From the NCBI RefSeq assembly GCF_021290385.1, contig NZ_CP089928.1:496001-560000 (forward strand): 64,000 bases of DNA, in the 5' to 3' direction. Source of the DNA: Microbulbifer sp. YPW16 (lineage in GTDB: Bacteria > Pseudomonadota > Gammaproteobacteria > Pseudomonadales > Cellvibrionaceae). How positions within the stretch are numbered: position 1 is the first letter of the stretch; each line of letters opens with the position of its first letter. The position numbers were made by a program, and so were the translations under genes. A model generated the notes under the pieces. The model did no database searches. It had not been told where the DNA came from and saw only the letters and a list, made by a program, of their open reading frames with translations. Positions 19,589 through 28,848 of this stretch are shown here, one piece after another.

Positions 19589-19689
19589 TGATCTGGCTGA
19601 GATTAGCACACTTGTATCCGAAAAATCGCGGGTACTGAAGGCGGCAGGCAGACATTAGATTGGAAGTCAAACGCAAGGGGACAAGGATC

Positions 19690-20010
19690 ATGGCACATAG
19701 CCACCCTGACATAGGCAACTGGTTCGAGATGCTGGAGAGTGGACAACTGTTCGAGGTGGTCGCCCTCGACGACCTGCACAGGACAATCGAAATCCAGTAC
19801 CTCGACGGCACCCTCGATGAGCTGGACATGGAGCAATGGCAGGTATTGCCGCTGGCTCCGGCTCCTCCACCCGAAGACGCCAATATCGCCTATGGCATGA
19901 CCGCACGGGAGCACAGCCCCAGCTCCAGCGATCCCGGCATACCCGAAGAGCAAAACCCGCTGGATTACCTGGAGGGAGAGAGCTTCAGCGGTACCGATGA
20001 ATCCCTCTGA
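19690..20010 (+). CDS. Conserved hypothetical protein (DUF6763-like)
   Basis: A 106-residue acidic cytoplasmic protein. The conserved core is IGNWFEMLESGQLFEVVALD followed by TIEIQYLDGTLDELD, a beta-rich segment seen in small proteins of many gammaproteobacteria; the DUF6763 label is from memory. After about residue 60 comes a proline- and glutamate-rich tail. The ATG at 19690 has AAGGATC just before it; the longer frame from 19660 lacks a ribosome site. It stands alone, divergent from psrA and convergent with the LOG gene. Function unknown. Confidence 0.7.
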   Translation: MAHSHPDIGNWFEMLESGQLFEVVALDDLHRTIEIQYLDGTLDELDMEQWQVLPLAPAPPPEDANIAYGMTAREHSPSSSDPGIPEEQNPLDYLEGESFSGTDESL

Positions 20011-20019
20011 ACCGACTGA

Positions 20020-20661
20020 CTACTGCTCGCGCTCGCGGATGTAGTCGATAATAATTTCTGCCGCCTCATCGACGGTATCGACAACATGGAAGAGGTCCAG
20101 GTCGGATGCGTCGATACATTTGCTCTGCAGTACCGTATCCACCAGCCAGTCGCGCAGGCCCGCCCAGTAACGGCGCCCTACCAGAACAATCGGGAAATGA
20201 AGGACTTTCTGCGTCTGCACCAGGGTCAGGGCCTCGAAGAGCTCGTCCAGCGTGCCGTATCCGCCTGGCAAGCCGACAAACCCCACGGCGTGCTTTACGA
20301 ACATGAACTTGCGCACAAAAAAGTAGCGAAAGTGGAGGCTGATATCCTGGTATGGGTTGGCCGTCTGCTCGAACGGCAATTCAATATTGAGGCCGATGGA
20401 TGCCCCCGGCTGCGGGTGTGCCCCGCGATTGCAGGCTTCCATCAATCCCGGCCCGCCGCCGGTGATTACCGAGATTCCCTCCGCAGCCAACAGCTCCCCG
20501 AGCCGTACTCCCTGTTTATATTCCGGGCTTTCTTCGGTAAACCGCGCGCTGCCAAATACGGTCACCGCACCAGTCAGCGCAATCAGGCGCTCTATTCCAT
20601 CCACCAGCTCGGACTGGATACGCAGGACGCGCCAGGCCTCGGGCATCTTGGCATCTAACAT
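20020..20661 (-). CDS. LOG-family (TIGR00730) Rossmann-fold protein
   Basis: A 213-residue protein of the LONELY GUY / lysine-decarboxylase-like superfamily. The nucleotide-binding motif GGGPGLMEACNRGA and the active-site motif PGGYGTLDELFE are intact. Characterised members are phosphoribohydrolases that cut ribose-5-phosphate from nucleoside monophosphates, releasing free bases (or cytokinins). The longer N-terminal part (about residues 1-30) is typical of the type seen in pseudomonads. It is not in an obvious operon and is divergent from lexA. Confidence 0.88.
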   Translation of the reverse strand: MLDAKMPEAWRVLRIQSELVDGIERLIALTGAVTVFGSARFTEESPEYKQGVRLGELLAAEGISVITGGGPGLMEACNRGAHPQPGASIGLNIELPFEQTANPYQDISLHFRYFFVRKFMFVKHAVGFVGLPGGYGTLDELFEALTLVQTQKVLHFPIVLVGRRYWAGLRDWLVDTVLQSKCIDASDLDLFHVVDTVDEAAEIIIDYIREREQ

Positions 20662-20764
20662 TCCACTTTCCCTGTTCTGTCGCGTTTCTCAACGCTTGTT
20701 ATTTTGTCGGTTCTTCCCTGTCTCTCCCTCCAATGTAGCAGTATGTGACGACAGCGCTGTGAAT

Positions 20765-20792
20765 TTGCGCCGGGGGTAAATCTGTATATAAT
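20765..20792 (+). promoter_or_regulatory. lexA promoter
   Basis: -35 TTGCGC (20765-20770), a 16-bp spacer and a perfect -10 TATAAT (20787-20792). The first SOS box overlaps the -10, so LexA would block RNA polymerase directly. Confidence 0.7.
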
Positions 20793-20797
20793 CACAG
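20782..20797. promoter_or_regulatory. SOS (LexA) box 1
   Basis: CTGTATATAATCACAG matches CTG-N10-CAG with an AT-rich core. It overlaps the -10 element of lexA. The right half is weaker than that of box 2. Confidence 0.85.
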
Positions 20798-20800
20798 CAA

Positions 20801-20816
20801 CTGTATAAAAATACAG
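20801..20816. promoter_or_regulatory. SOS (LexA) box 2
   Basis: CTGTATAAAAATACAG is an almost perfect LexA box (CTGTAT...ATACAG). It lies 19 bp from box 1 (start to start), so two dimers would sit close to two helical turns apart, as upstream of E. coli lexA. It ends 20 bp before the lexA ATG. Confidence 0.92.
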
Positions 20817-20836
20817 ACACACGACCAGGTGAATCT

Positions 20837-21442
20837 ATGACCAATCTCACGGCCCGCCAATCCCAGGTACTCGAGCTGATCAAGACCTACCTCGATGAAA
20901 CCGGCTATCCCCCTACCCGCGCGGAAATTGCCCGGCAGCTGGGGTTCCGATCCCCCAATGCCGCCGAAGAACACCTCAAGGCGCTGGCCCGCAAGGGTGC
21001 CATCGAAATGGTGGCGGGAGCCTCCCGCGGAATCCGTATACCCGATTATCACCCGGGGTTGCCGATCGTCGGTCGTGTAGCAGCGGGTAACCCGATACTC
21101 GCCGAGGAAAATATCGAGGATTACTGTGACCTGCCCACAGACTTCTTCCACCCGCCGGCAGATTACCTGCTGCGCGTCCACGGAATGAGTATGCGGGATG
21201 CGGGAATTCTCGACGGCGACCTGCTGGCCGTGCAGCGCACTGACCAGGTACGCAATGGGCAGATCGTTGTCGCCCGGATTGAGGACGAGGTAACCGTCAA
21301 GCGCTTCCGCCGCAAGGGCAACCAGGCAACCGTGCAACTGCTGCCGGAGAACGAGGAATTCGATGTAATTCAGGTAGATATGCGCGACAAGCACTTTGTC
21401 ATTGAGGGCCTGGCCGTGGGCGTGATCCGGCAGAGTCCCTGA
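20837..21442 (+). CDS. lexA: SOS repressor LexA
   Basis: LexA represses DNA-damage genes and cuts itself when activated RecA binds. The 201-residue protein has an N-terminal winged helix-turn-helix ([20 protein letters not shown]). The Ala83-Gly84 cleavage site lies in GRVAAGNP, and the S24 peptidase dyad is Ser118 (GMSM) and Lys155 (TVKRF), one residue off E. coli numbering. The ATG lies just after two SOS boxes, so it is autoregulated. The sulA gene that often follows lexA in pseudomonads is not seen downstream. Confidence 0.98.
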   Translation: MTNLTARQSQVLELIKTYLDETGYPPTRAEIARQLGFRSPNAAEEHLKALARKGAIEMVAGASRGIRIPDYHPGLPIVGRVAAGNPILAEENIEDYCDLPTDFFHPPADYLLRVHGMSMRDAGILDGDLLAVQRTDQVRNGQIVVARIEDEVTVKRFRRKGNQATVQLLPENEEFDVIQVDMRDKHFVIEGLAVGVIRQSP

Positions 21443-21772
21443 CCCGGGCACACTCTGTAACGACGAAACCCCTGCCCTCCCAGTTGGGCAGGGCCTAACC
21501 CCCTATCTTCTCAGCAACACCACGCCTTCGCACTATTCCGCGGGTTTCGTATAGTCCCGCGGGTACCTGCCGCCGTCCGTAACTGTCACCAGCATCAGCC
21601 ACGCACACGCGTCTGCGCCCCTGGCGTGCGCCCGGGCAGGACGGCGCGGCGGCCTGGCACAGTTCAACAGCCGGTTCGGGATGGGTATCAGGTGGGCCCG
21701 GTGAGGGGCTGGAGGGTATTGGATGGGCGACCAGCAGCAGCATCGGCTCGCTGGCCGGCCCCGGCGAGGGGA
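21443..21772. other. Gene-free interval between lexA and the small unknown gene
   Basis: Apart from the hairpin at 21470-21493, I see no credible gene. Frames on both strands are proline/arginine-rich noise of GC-rich DNA and lack start signals. No SulA-like frame is present. Confidence 0.6.
21470..21493 (+). terminator. Hairpin downstream of lexA
   Basis: CCCTGCCC (21470-21477) and GGGCAGGG (21486-21493) form an 8-bp perfect stem with an eight-base loop, 28 bp after the lexA stop. It lacks a U-tract, so it may be a weak or Rho-assisted end. Confidence 0.5.
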
Positions 21773-22027
21773 TCAGTGGATTGTGTGGTTAACAGGCTCC
21801 AATTCCTCTTCCTCGAGGTATTCGGCCGCAATCTCATCAATATTCTGCACGGCGTCGATGCCGGCTTCCAACATGGCACGGGCCACTGCAATCTTGTGCT
21901 CGCGCAAGAATTCAGAGCTGGCGTCCGAAAAATGAATACGCACCAGCGGATCCTCCTTCTCCCCGGCACGGCGCAGGGCGACATCGCCGTTGGCGAGTTC
22001 GATAATTTCAAAAGTTTCGGAGGACAT
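21773..22027 (-). CDS. Conserved hypothetical small acidic protein
   Basis: An 84-residue acidic protein beginning MSSETFEIIELANGDVALRR, with a beta-rich first half and a helical second half (KIAVARAMLEAGIDAVQNI) ending in a glutamate cluster. The start ATG 22027 follows GGAGAAGCGA, a good ribosome site; an in-frame upstream start lacks one. Protein-like composition and its conserved place between lexA and topA support a real gene. I do not recognise a function. Confidence 0.72.
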   Translation of the reverse strand: MSSETFEIIELANGDVALRRAGEKEDPLVRIHFSDASSEFLREHKIAVARAMLEAGIDAVQNIDEIAAEYLEEEELEPVNHTIH

Positions 22028-22189
22028 TCGCTTCTCCTGCAACATCAAGTTTTGCGCAGTGTAACACAGGGAAGGAGGTAGAATCAGTGTACGGGAGGCT
22101 CCGGACTGGCCCGCGGGCCTGGGGCGGCCAGGGCTGCTGCAGCCGGAGCGCAGCAGGCAGTTGCTGGATCGCGGCCCCCGGGTTGGCCG

Positions 22190-22687
22190 CTAATACTCTT
22201 CCATATGCGCTCGCTGGCGCCGGATTAGCTCCACCATCGACTCCCGCCAGTTCCGCAGGGCATCCAGGTCAGGGGCGGCAGATTGCCGTGAAAGGTCGCG
22301 AAGGGGAATTACCTGCGCCGGGGAGCCCGCTCCATTGCCTTGCGAGGCGCGGCTACCGGAGAATTGCCATAACCCCAGCCAGGCCGCTTCTATACCCGCC
22401 AGCCAGCTCTCCGGGTCCCCTGCCAGGGCCTCCAGTTCGGCCGCCTCGGAAGACGACATACCGCGGGAGGCAGCATCACGGGCGAGCTGCCCCGGCGACT
22501 CCGGCTGGCTGCCCAGTTGCAGCTGGTGCGCCAGCTCACACAGGAACGCCCGGTATGCCAGCCACAGTTGCAACACCACGGCATCCTGCACGGCAGCCTG
22601 GTGCAGCCCCCCTGCGGGAGCGGACTCAAGCAGTAGCTGGCTTTTGCGCAATGCCGCGGCCACGCTGCCGGTGTAGGGGTTGGCCAT
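22190..22687 (-). CDS. DUF6586-like hypothetical protein downstream of topA
   Basis: A 165-residue, mainly helical protein starting MANPYTGSVAAALRKSQLLL. Hydrophobic heptads around residues 30-55 (VLQLWLAYRAFLCELAHQLQ) suggest a helical bundle. The C-terminal WRESMVELIRRQRAHMEEY motif is the part I associate with the pseudomonad family beside topA; the DUF number is from memory. The ATG is 5 bp after the topA stop, so it is likely cotranslated with topA. Function unknown. Confidence 0.7.
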   Translation of the reverse strand: MANPYTGSVAAALRKSQLLLESAPAGGLHQAAVQDAVVLQLWLAYRAFLCELAHQLQLGSQPESPGQLARDAASRGMSSSEAAELEALAGDPESWLAGIEAAWLGLWQFSGSRASQGNGAGSPAQVIPLRDLSRQSAAPDLDALRNWRESMVELIRRQRAHMEEY

Positions 22688-22692
22688 AGACC

Positions 22693-25392
22693 CTACTTGT
22701 CCTTGGCGGCGGCTTTCTTGCGTGCCGGCTTGCGTTTGGTCGCCGCTTTCTTGGTCGCCGCCTTCTTGGTCGCTTCCACCTGCCACTTGCCATCGCGATA
22801 GAACGCGCGCCAGCCGGTGGCCTTGCCGTCTTCCTCGGACTGTACGTACTGCTCCTGGGTCTTGCGACTGAAGCGAATTACCGTATCGCGGCCCTGGTCG
22901 TCCTCGGTGGGCGCCGAGAACAGGTAACTGTACTTGGGATCGATCTCATCCTTGTGCGGCAACACCTCTTTGACCAGCGGTGCCCGCGTCTCGCGGTTCT
23001 TGGGGAACTGGCTGGCGGCAAGGAAAAGCCCCGAGGCACCGTCGCGCAGGATATAGTGGTCTTCCACCTTCTGGCAGGGCAGTTCAGGCATGGGCACCGG
23101 ATCCATTTTGGGCGGTGCAGGCTGTCCATTCTTGAGCAGCTTGCGGGTGTTCTTGCACTCGTCATTGGTGCAGCCAAAGTACTTGCCGAAACGGCCCGAC
23201 TTGAGCTGCATGTCGCTGCCACACTTGTCACATTCAATCACCGGGCCATCGTAACCCTTGATCTTGAAGGTGCCCTTCTCTACCTCGTAGCCATTACAGT
23301 CCGGGTTGTTGCCGCAGATATGGAGTTTGCGCTGCTCGTCCAGCAGGTAACTGTCCATGGCCGTGCCGCACTTGGGACAGCGCCGCTTCTCTCGCAACTG
23401 GCGGGATTCCGCGTCCTCGTCCTTGTCGGCATCCACTGCCTCGTCCCCGGACACCAGGTTCATGGTGTTGGTGCATCGTTCCTTGGGTGGCAGCGCATAG
23501 CCGGAACAGCCCAGGAAAACCCCGGTGGACCCGGTGCGGATCTGCATATGGCGCCCGCACTTACTGCACTCGATATCGGTGTCTGTGGGCGTGTTGCGGC
23601 GCATGCCGCCCTCTGCCGCCTGGGCTTTCTCCAGGCGCGAGGAGAAGTCGGAATAAAATTCGTTGAGCAGGTCCTTCCAGCCCTTGTCACCTTCGGCGAC
23701 AGAGTCCAGTGACTCCTCCAGGCTGGCGGTGAACCCGTAATCCATCAGGTTCTTGAAGCTCTCGCTCAGGCGGTCGGTGACGATGTCCCCCATCTTTTCG
23801 GCATAGAAACGGCGGTTCTCGAGCCGCACATAGCCGCGATCCTGGATGGTGGAAATAATCGATGCATAGGTCGAGGGCCGGCCGATACCGCGTTTTTCCA
23901 GCTCTTTTACCAGCGCCGCCTCGCTGAAGCGCGCCGGCGGCTTGGTGAAATGCTGTTTCGGGTCGAGTTTCTTCAGGGCCAGTTTTTCACCGACCTTGAC
24001 GTCCGGCAGCACCGCATCCTCTTCTTTCTTACTGGTCTGCGGGGCCACCTTGAGGAAACCGTCAAAACGGATAACACGGCCACGGGCACGCAGCTCGAAG
24101 TCCCCGGCGGAGACAACAACCGAGGTCGAGGTAAACTGTGCCGGGGTCATCTGGCAGGCGACGAACTGCTGCCAGATCAGGTTGTACAGGCGCTCGGCAT
24201 CGCGCTCGACACCAGTCAGCATATTGGGCTGCATCCGCACATCGGATGGGCGAATGGCCTCGTGCGCCTCCTGGGCCCCCTCTTTGCTGGCGTAATTATT
24301 GGGGCTGTCCGGCAGGTACTTGTCACCGAACTTTTCACCAATAAATTCCCGTGCGGACTCCACTGCCTCCTTGCTGAGGTTGGTGGAGTCGGTACGCATA
24401 TAGGTGATGTGACCCGCTTCATACAGGCGCTGGGCAAGCATCATGGTTTTCTTGACGCTGAAACCAAGGCGGTTACTGGCCGCCTGCTGCAGTGTCGAGG
24501 TAATAAATGGTGCTGAGGGCTTCGAGCTGGTGGGCTTATCGTCCCGGGCACTGACGGTAAAGTCGCTGCCCTGCAGCGCTTTCGTCGCCGCCATGGCCTG
24601 CTCTTCGTTAGTGGGCCGGAAGGCCTCACCCGCCTGCTTTTTCACTTCCAGGCGCAGGGCGTTGGCTTTCGCGGTCTCGGTGTCGGCGAACAGGGTCCAG
24701 TATTCCTCGGGTATGAAGGCGCGGATCTCGCGCTCGCGTTCCACCACAAGGCGCACCGCTACCGACTGCACGCGCCCGGCGGACAGGCCGCGGGCTACCT
24801 TCTCCCACAGCAGTGGCGAAACCATATAGCCAACGATCCGGTCCAGGAACCGCCGCGCCTGCTGGGCATTGACCCGATTGATATTCAGCCGGCCGGGATC
24901 CTTGAACGCTTCCTGGATCGCAGATTTGGTGATCTCGTTGAACACCACGCGCCGGTAGCGATCCTCATTCCCACCAATGGACTCGCGCAGGTGCCAGGCA
25001 ATGGCCTCCCCCTCGCGGTCGAGATCCGTCGCGAGATAGATATGATCGGCGTTCTCCGCCAGCTTGCGCAGCTCGCTGACCACCTTTTCCTTACCGGGCA
25101 GGATTTCGTACTGGGCCTCCCAGTTGTGGTCGGGGTCAATCCCCATGCGCCGGATCAGCTGTTCGCGGTTTTTCTTGCGCTTGTACTTTTCCTTTGCCTC
25201 CGGGGACAGCTTGCGGGTTTCCGCCGCGCGACGGGCGCGCTCTTTCGGATCCACAGGTTGCTTGTTACCCCCGGCGGTGGGCAAATCACGAATATGACCG
25301 ACGCTGGACTTCACCACGAAGTCCTTTCCGAGATACTTGTTGATCGTTTTTGCTTTGGCCGGTGATTCGACGATGACCAGTGATTTACCCAT
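22693..25392 (-). CDS. topA: DNA topoisomerase I
   Basis: This type IA enzyme relaxes negative supercoils. The 899-residue protein opens with the Toprim domain ([20 protein letters not shown] and [13 protein letters not shown]). The catalytic tyrosine Y331 is in [12 protein letters not shown]. Three four-cysteine zinc modules follow (about residues 600-740: CSKCG...C, CPKCG...C, CDKCG...C), then a C-terminal DNA-binding domain and a lysine-rich tail made of ATKKA-type repeats. Length is close to the pseudomonad enzyme. A strong promoter lies about 80-110 bp upstream. Confidence 0.98.
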   Translation of the reverse strand: MGKSLVIVESPAKAKTINKYLGKDFVVKSSVGHIRDLPTAGGNKQPVDPKERARRAAETRKLSPEAKEKYKRKKNREQLIRRMGIDPDHNWEAQYEILPGKEKVVSELRKLAENADHIYLATDLDREGEAIAWHLRESIGGNEDRYRRVVFNEITKSAIQEAFKDPGRLNINRVNAQQARRFLDRIVGYMVSPLLWEKVARGLSAGRVQSVAVRLVVEREREIRAFIPEEYWTLFADTETAKANALRLEVKKQAGEAFRPTNEEQAMAATKALQGSDFTVSARDDKPTSSKPSAPFITSTLQQAASNRLGFSVKKTMMLAQRLYEAGHITYMRTDSTNLSKEAVESAREFIGEKFGDKYLPDSPNNYASKEGAQEAHEAIRPSDVRMQPNMLTGVERDAERLYNLIWQQFVACQMTPAQFTSTSVVVSAGDFELRARGRVIRFDGFLKVAPQTSKKEEDAVLPDVKVGEKLALKKLDPKQHFTKPPARFSEAALVKELEKRGIGRPSTYASIISTIQDRGYVRLENRRFYAEKMGDIVTDRLSESFKNLMDYGFTASLEESLDSVAEGDKGWKDLLNEFYSDFSSRLEKAQAAEGGMRRNTPTDTDIECSKCGRHMQIRTGSTGVFLGCSGYALPPKERCTNTMNLVSGDEAVDADKDEDAESRQLREKRRCPKCGTAMDSYLLDEQRKLHICGNNPDCNGYEVEKGTFKIKGYDGPVIECDKCGSDMQLKSGRFGKYFGCTNDECKNTRKLLKNGQPAPPKMDPVPMPELPCQKVEDHYILRDGASGLFLAASQFPKNRETRAPLVKEVLPHKDEIDPKYSYLFSAPTEDDQGRDTVIRFSRKTQEQYVQSEEDGKATGWRAFYRDGKWQVEATKKAATKKAATKRKPARKKAAAKDK

Positions 25393-25470
25393 AAGTACTT
25401 GTTTTTTAATGAAAATTTCTTAGTGCTAAGACTCTGGCACCGCCACTTTGGACAGGCCGCTGTGCGCGAA

Positions 25471-25499
25471 TATATAAGCCCCGCCCCCAGTGGGGTCAA
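25471..25499 (-). promoter_or_regulatory. Predicted topA promoter
   Basis: On the minus strand, -35 TTGACC (25499-25494), a 17-bp GC-rich spacer and -10 TATATA (25476-25471) precede a GC-rich discriminator (TTCGCGCAC). A GC-rich spacer and discriminator would make the promoter sensitive to supercoiling, as suits topA; that last point is inference. Confidence 0.65.
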
Positions 25500-25602
25500 G
25501 CGAGAGCGCCAAAATAGTTGCCCCGCCGACCCTCACAGGGATGACCCCGGGGGCCTCTGCCGGGCCCCTTCCCGGCGGCCTCGCAGTGCAGCCCGGGAGC
25601 CG

Positions 25603-26124
25603 CTATCGCCCCCCGTCAGCGGGGGCGGGACGGCGGATCGCCTCCTCGATTCCAGGCCGGAACTTTTCCAGGGCCCCAAGGAGGCTATCCATACCGGAGT
25701 CACCGCTCTGCTCCCGCCACTGGATGCCCAGGCCGGCCTGGGTGGCGTGCAGGGCGAGCGCATCCGGCGGCATCGAATCCAGCAACTCATGCAGCAAGGG
25801 CCAGGCCTGCCGGGGCGCCGACTTGTCCCCGCGCCAGTCCCAGCGACCGCTGAAATGCATGCCGTGTTCCATTCGCTGCAACTCGAGCACCCAGCCGGTT
25901 TCCAGGCGTCGTGGATCTTCCCAGCGGGAGATGTAAACCGCCGCGGTGCCCTGCCCCTGGGATTCCGGTAACCGGGACATCTGCACCACCATACCCGCGC
26001 CGGCTGCACGCTGCCGGAGGCCCGCGAGCCGCCGGTCCCGGCTACTGGGCTTGAGCCACATCACGGGACCAATCACGAGTGCGATCGCGAGAATGATGAT
26101 TAGCACTGGAAGCCAGCCAGACAT
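25603..26124 (-). CDS. Membrane-anchored hypothetical protein upstream of topA
   Basis: A 173-residue protein with one N-terminal membrane helix (about residues 4-23, LPVLIIILAIALVIGPVMWL) followed by KPSSRDRRLAGLRQRA and a cytoplasmic domain. This pattern is like the small protein found between topA and fadA in pseudomonads. The fad genes themselves are not next to it here. A basic loop after the helix puts the bulk in the cytoplasm. I do not recognise a catalytic motif. Function unknown. Confidence 0.75.
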   Translation of the reverse strand: MSGWLPVLIIILAIALVIGPVMWLKPSSRDRRLAGLRQRAAGAGMVVQMSRLPESQGQGTAAVYISRWEDPRRLETGWVLELQRMEHGMHFSGRWDWRGDKSAPRQAWPLLHELLDSMPPDALALHATQAGLGIQWREQSGDSGMDSLLGALEKFRPGIEEAIRRPAPADGGR

Positions 26125-26272
26125 GCGAACTCCATTTCGGTGATTGAGGCGCCTATTGTGTTGCGCCCGATGCCAGTTGTGTCAACCGGTTTGTTTTACA
26201 TTAGACTCTTTCGAGGGTAAAACTGATCGAGCATTCGGGACAGTTATCACCAGCCAATAAAAAAGGAGCAGC

Positions 26273-26719
26273 ATGCCGATGGCCAGTTATAAGAAGATTC
26301 TCGTGGGCCTGGACCTTTCCGAGGATTCCTCCCAGGTACTGAAAAAAGCAGAGGAAATTGGCAAGGCATTCGGGGCAGAGCTGAGCCTGTCTCACGTGAT
26401 TGAACCCCTGACGTTCGCGTACGGCGGCGATATCCCCATGGACCTGTCGGAAGTGCAGGAACAACTGCAGGACCAGGCCCGGGACCAGCTCAAGAAGGCC
26501 TCGGTATCCATGGGCATTCCCGAGGAACGCCAGCATGTGGTGCTGGGCCAGCCGGCTTCAGAGATTCATCGCCTGGCAGAGGAGATTGGCGCCGACCTGG
26601 TGATCATCGGCAGCCACGGGCGTCACGGCCTGGCGCTGCTACTGGGCTCCACCGCCAATGGCGTTTTACACGGAGCAGGCTGTGACGTGCTGGCGGTGCG
26701 CGTGCACTCCGACGAGTAA
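26273..26719 (+). CDS. Universal stress protein (UspA family)
   Basis: A 148-residue single-domain protein. The N-terminal KKILVGLDLSEDSSQVL and the ATP-binding motif IIGSHGRHGLALLLGSTANG (G-2x-G-9x-G-S/T) are intact, so it is probably an ATP-binding Usp. The ATG at 26273 has AAGGAG seven bases upstream. It stands alone, convergent with uup. Such proteins aid survival in growth arrest or stress; the exact role is unknown. Confidence 0.92.
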   Translation: MPMASYKKILVGLDLSEDSSQVLKKAEEIGKAFGAELSLSHVIEPLTFAYGGDIPMDLSEVQEQLQDQARDQLKKASVSMGIPEERQHVVLGQPASEIHRLAEEIGADLVIIGSHGRHGLALLLGSTANGVLHGAGCDVLAVRVHSDE

Positions 26720-26818
26720 GACGAATAGAAGGAGGGAATGCCGCTCGTGGACGGCAGCACTAGCCTGACACTTCCGCAGCGGTGACGGCAACGCCGGCAC
26801 TCGGGCTGAACGGGCTCC

Positions 26819-28690
26819 TCAGGCGCCCTCATCCAGCTCGGCCCAGCGCTCAAATGCCGCCTCCAGCTCTGCCTGGCGATCTGCCAGCAGGCGCAACCGC
26901 TCCTCTACAAGAGACTGCTCCTGCTGGTAAAAGCCCGGGCCGGAAACCTCTTCTTCCAGCTCGCCGATTTGCTCTTCCAGCGATTCTATTTTGCCCGGCA
27001 GGCTGTCCAGCTCACGCTGCAGCTTGTAACTGAGCTTTTTGCTCTTCGCAGCGGGTTTCGCCGCTGGACCCTGGTCATCCCGCGGCTTTGGCTTTTCCCC
27101 AGCCTTTGCAGCGCCCTCTCCTTCCGGCGAGGTGAACCGGCCACCCTGGCGCAGGAAATCCTCGTACCCGCCCACGTACTCGCGCACGACACCATTACCC
27201 TCGAAGGCCAGGCAGGAGTCCACCACATTATCCAGGAAGGCCCGGTCGTGACTCACCAGCAGCACGGTGCCGGAAAAGTCCAGCAGCAGCTGCTCCAGCA
27301 ATTCCAGCGTTTCCACATCGAGATCGTTGGTTGGCTCGTCCAGTACCAGGATATTGGCCGGCTGGCTGAACAGTTTTGCCAGCAGCGCACGGTTGCGCTC
27401 CCCACCACTCAGGGCCGACACCGCTGTGCGCGCCTTTTGCCCGGAGAAAAGGAAATCCGCCAGGTAAGACATGGCGTGGCGAGTCTTGCCGCCGACGGTA
27501 ATTGACTCGCGCCCACCGGCCACGTTGTCCAGCACGGTCATTTCCGGGTCCAGCTGGTCCCGTCGCTGGTCGAAATAGGCTACCTGTTGTTTCGTCCCCA
27601 GGCGCACGTTGCCGCTACCTGGTTGCAGCTCGCCCAGCAGCAGCCGGATCAGGGTGCTCTTGCCGGCGCCGTTGGGCCCGATCAGTCCCACCTTGTCACC
27701 GCGCATCAGGGTGAAATTCAGGTCCCGCACCAGCGGCGGCTCCCCCGGGTAGGCAAAGCTGACATCCGTCAACTCGGCCACCAGCTTGCCCGACAGCTCG
27801 CCGGAATCAACGGACAGCCTGGCCGTGCCCTGGCGCGAACGGCGCGCCTCCCGTTGGCGACGCAGGTCCTGCAGGGCGCGCACCCGGCCCTCGTTGCGGG
27901 TCCGGCGGGCCTTGATGCCCTGGCGGATCCAGGTCTCCTCCTGGGCCAGCTTCTTGTCGAACAGGGCCTCGTGGCGGGCCTCCTCGGCCAGCAGCTTTTC
28001 CTTTTCCGCCTGGTAGCGGTTGAAGTCGCAATTGAAGACCCGCAGGACGCCCCGGTCCAGGTCCCAGACCGTGCGGGCCAGTCGCTGGGCAAGCGCACGG
28101 TCGTGGCTCACGAACAGCAGCGCCCCGCGAAAGGTGTCCAGGAAGTTTTCCAGCCATTCGACGGCGGCAATATCCAGGTGGTTGGTGGGCTCGTCCAGGA
28201 TCAGCAGGTCGGGCTCGATCACCAGTGCGCGGGCCAGGGCCGCACGGCGCTGCCAGCCTCCGGATAGATCGCCGACAATTGACGCCGGGTCCAGGCCCAG
28301 GCGGTCGAGCACACTATCGATACGCGGCATCAGGTCCCAGCCATGGGAATCCTCGATACGTGACTGCAGGTCAGGTCGGGGATCGTCGCGGTAATCCGCC
28401 AGCCACAGGCCAACCTGGCCCAGCCCCCCGGCGACGAAGCGGTAGACACTCTCGCGGCACCCCGAGGGCAACTCCTGCTCCAGGGCCGCAACCACAGTAC
28501 CGGTGGTGCGCACCAGCTCGCCGCCGTCGGGGTCCACCTGGCCGCCAATCAGGCGCAGCAGGCTCGATTTGCCCTCGCCATTCCGCCCCACCAGGCAGAT
28601 CCGGTCACCGCGATCGACCATGGCGCTGACATTGTCCGCGAGGACCTGGGTTCCATACCGCAGGCTCACGGCATCCAACTGAAGCAACAT
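26819..28690 (-). CDS. uup: ABC-F ATPase Uup
   Basis: A 623-residue soluble ABC-F protein with two nucleotide-binding domains: Walker A GRNGEGKSS and GPNGAGKST, signatures LSGGWQRR and LSGGERNR, and Walker B ILDEPTNHLD and VLDEPTNDLD. An inter-domain arm rich in Arg and Glu and a C-terminal charged coiled coil (about residues 545-620, the Uup DNA-binding domain) identify Uup. Uup acts in ribosome or replication-intermediate handling. No membrane segments are present. It is divergent from slt. Confidence 0.94.
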   Translation of the reverse strand: MLLQLDAVSLRYGTQVLADNVSAMVDRGDRICLVGRNGEGKSSLLRLIGGQVDPDGGELVRTTGTVVAALEQELPSGCRESVYRFVAGGLGQVGLWLADYRDDPRPDLQSRIEDSHGWDLMPRIDSVLDRLGLDPASIVGDLSGGWQRRAALARALVIEPDLLILDEPTNHLDIAAVEWLENFLDTFRGALLFVSHDRALAQRLARTVWDLDRGVLRVFNCDFNRYQAEKEKLLAEEARHEALFDKKLAQEETWIRQGIKARRTRNEGRVRALQDLRRQREARRSRQGTARLSVDSGELSGKLVAELTDVSFAYPGEPPLVRDLNFTLMRGDKVGLIGPNGAGKSTLIRLLLGELQPGSGNVRLGTKQQVAYFDQRRDQLDPEMTVLDNVAGGRESITVGGKTRHAMSYLADFLFSGQKARTAVSALSGGERNRALLAKLFSQPANILVLDEPTNDLDVETLELLEQLLLDFSGTVLLVSHDRAFLDNVVDSCLAFEGNGVVREYVGGYEDFLRQGGRFTSPEGEGAAKAGEKPKPRDDQGPAAKPAAKSKKLSYKLQRELDSLPGKIESLEEQIGELEEEVSGPGFYQQEQSLVEERLRLLADRQAELEAAFERWAELDEGA

Positions 28691-28848
28691 ACTTTTACAA
28701 CTACACTATTTGAGGGTGTACCCGTTCTCATTCTCGCCCGGGACTGTTGCCGGCCGGCGATTCGGGCTTGTGCGAAAAGGATATTTTACGCATTATTTGA
28801 CGCGCTGTTTTACTTTTACCGGCGCGAGTTATCAATCGGGTGAGTACT

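Noticed and set aside
21495-21743. 82-codon minus-strand frame after lexA, considered as sulA or unknown
   Set aside because: It is proline/arginine-rich, in the wrong orientation for a lexA-sulA pair, and has no SulA-like hydrophobic C-terminus.
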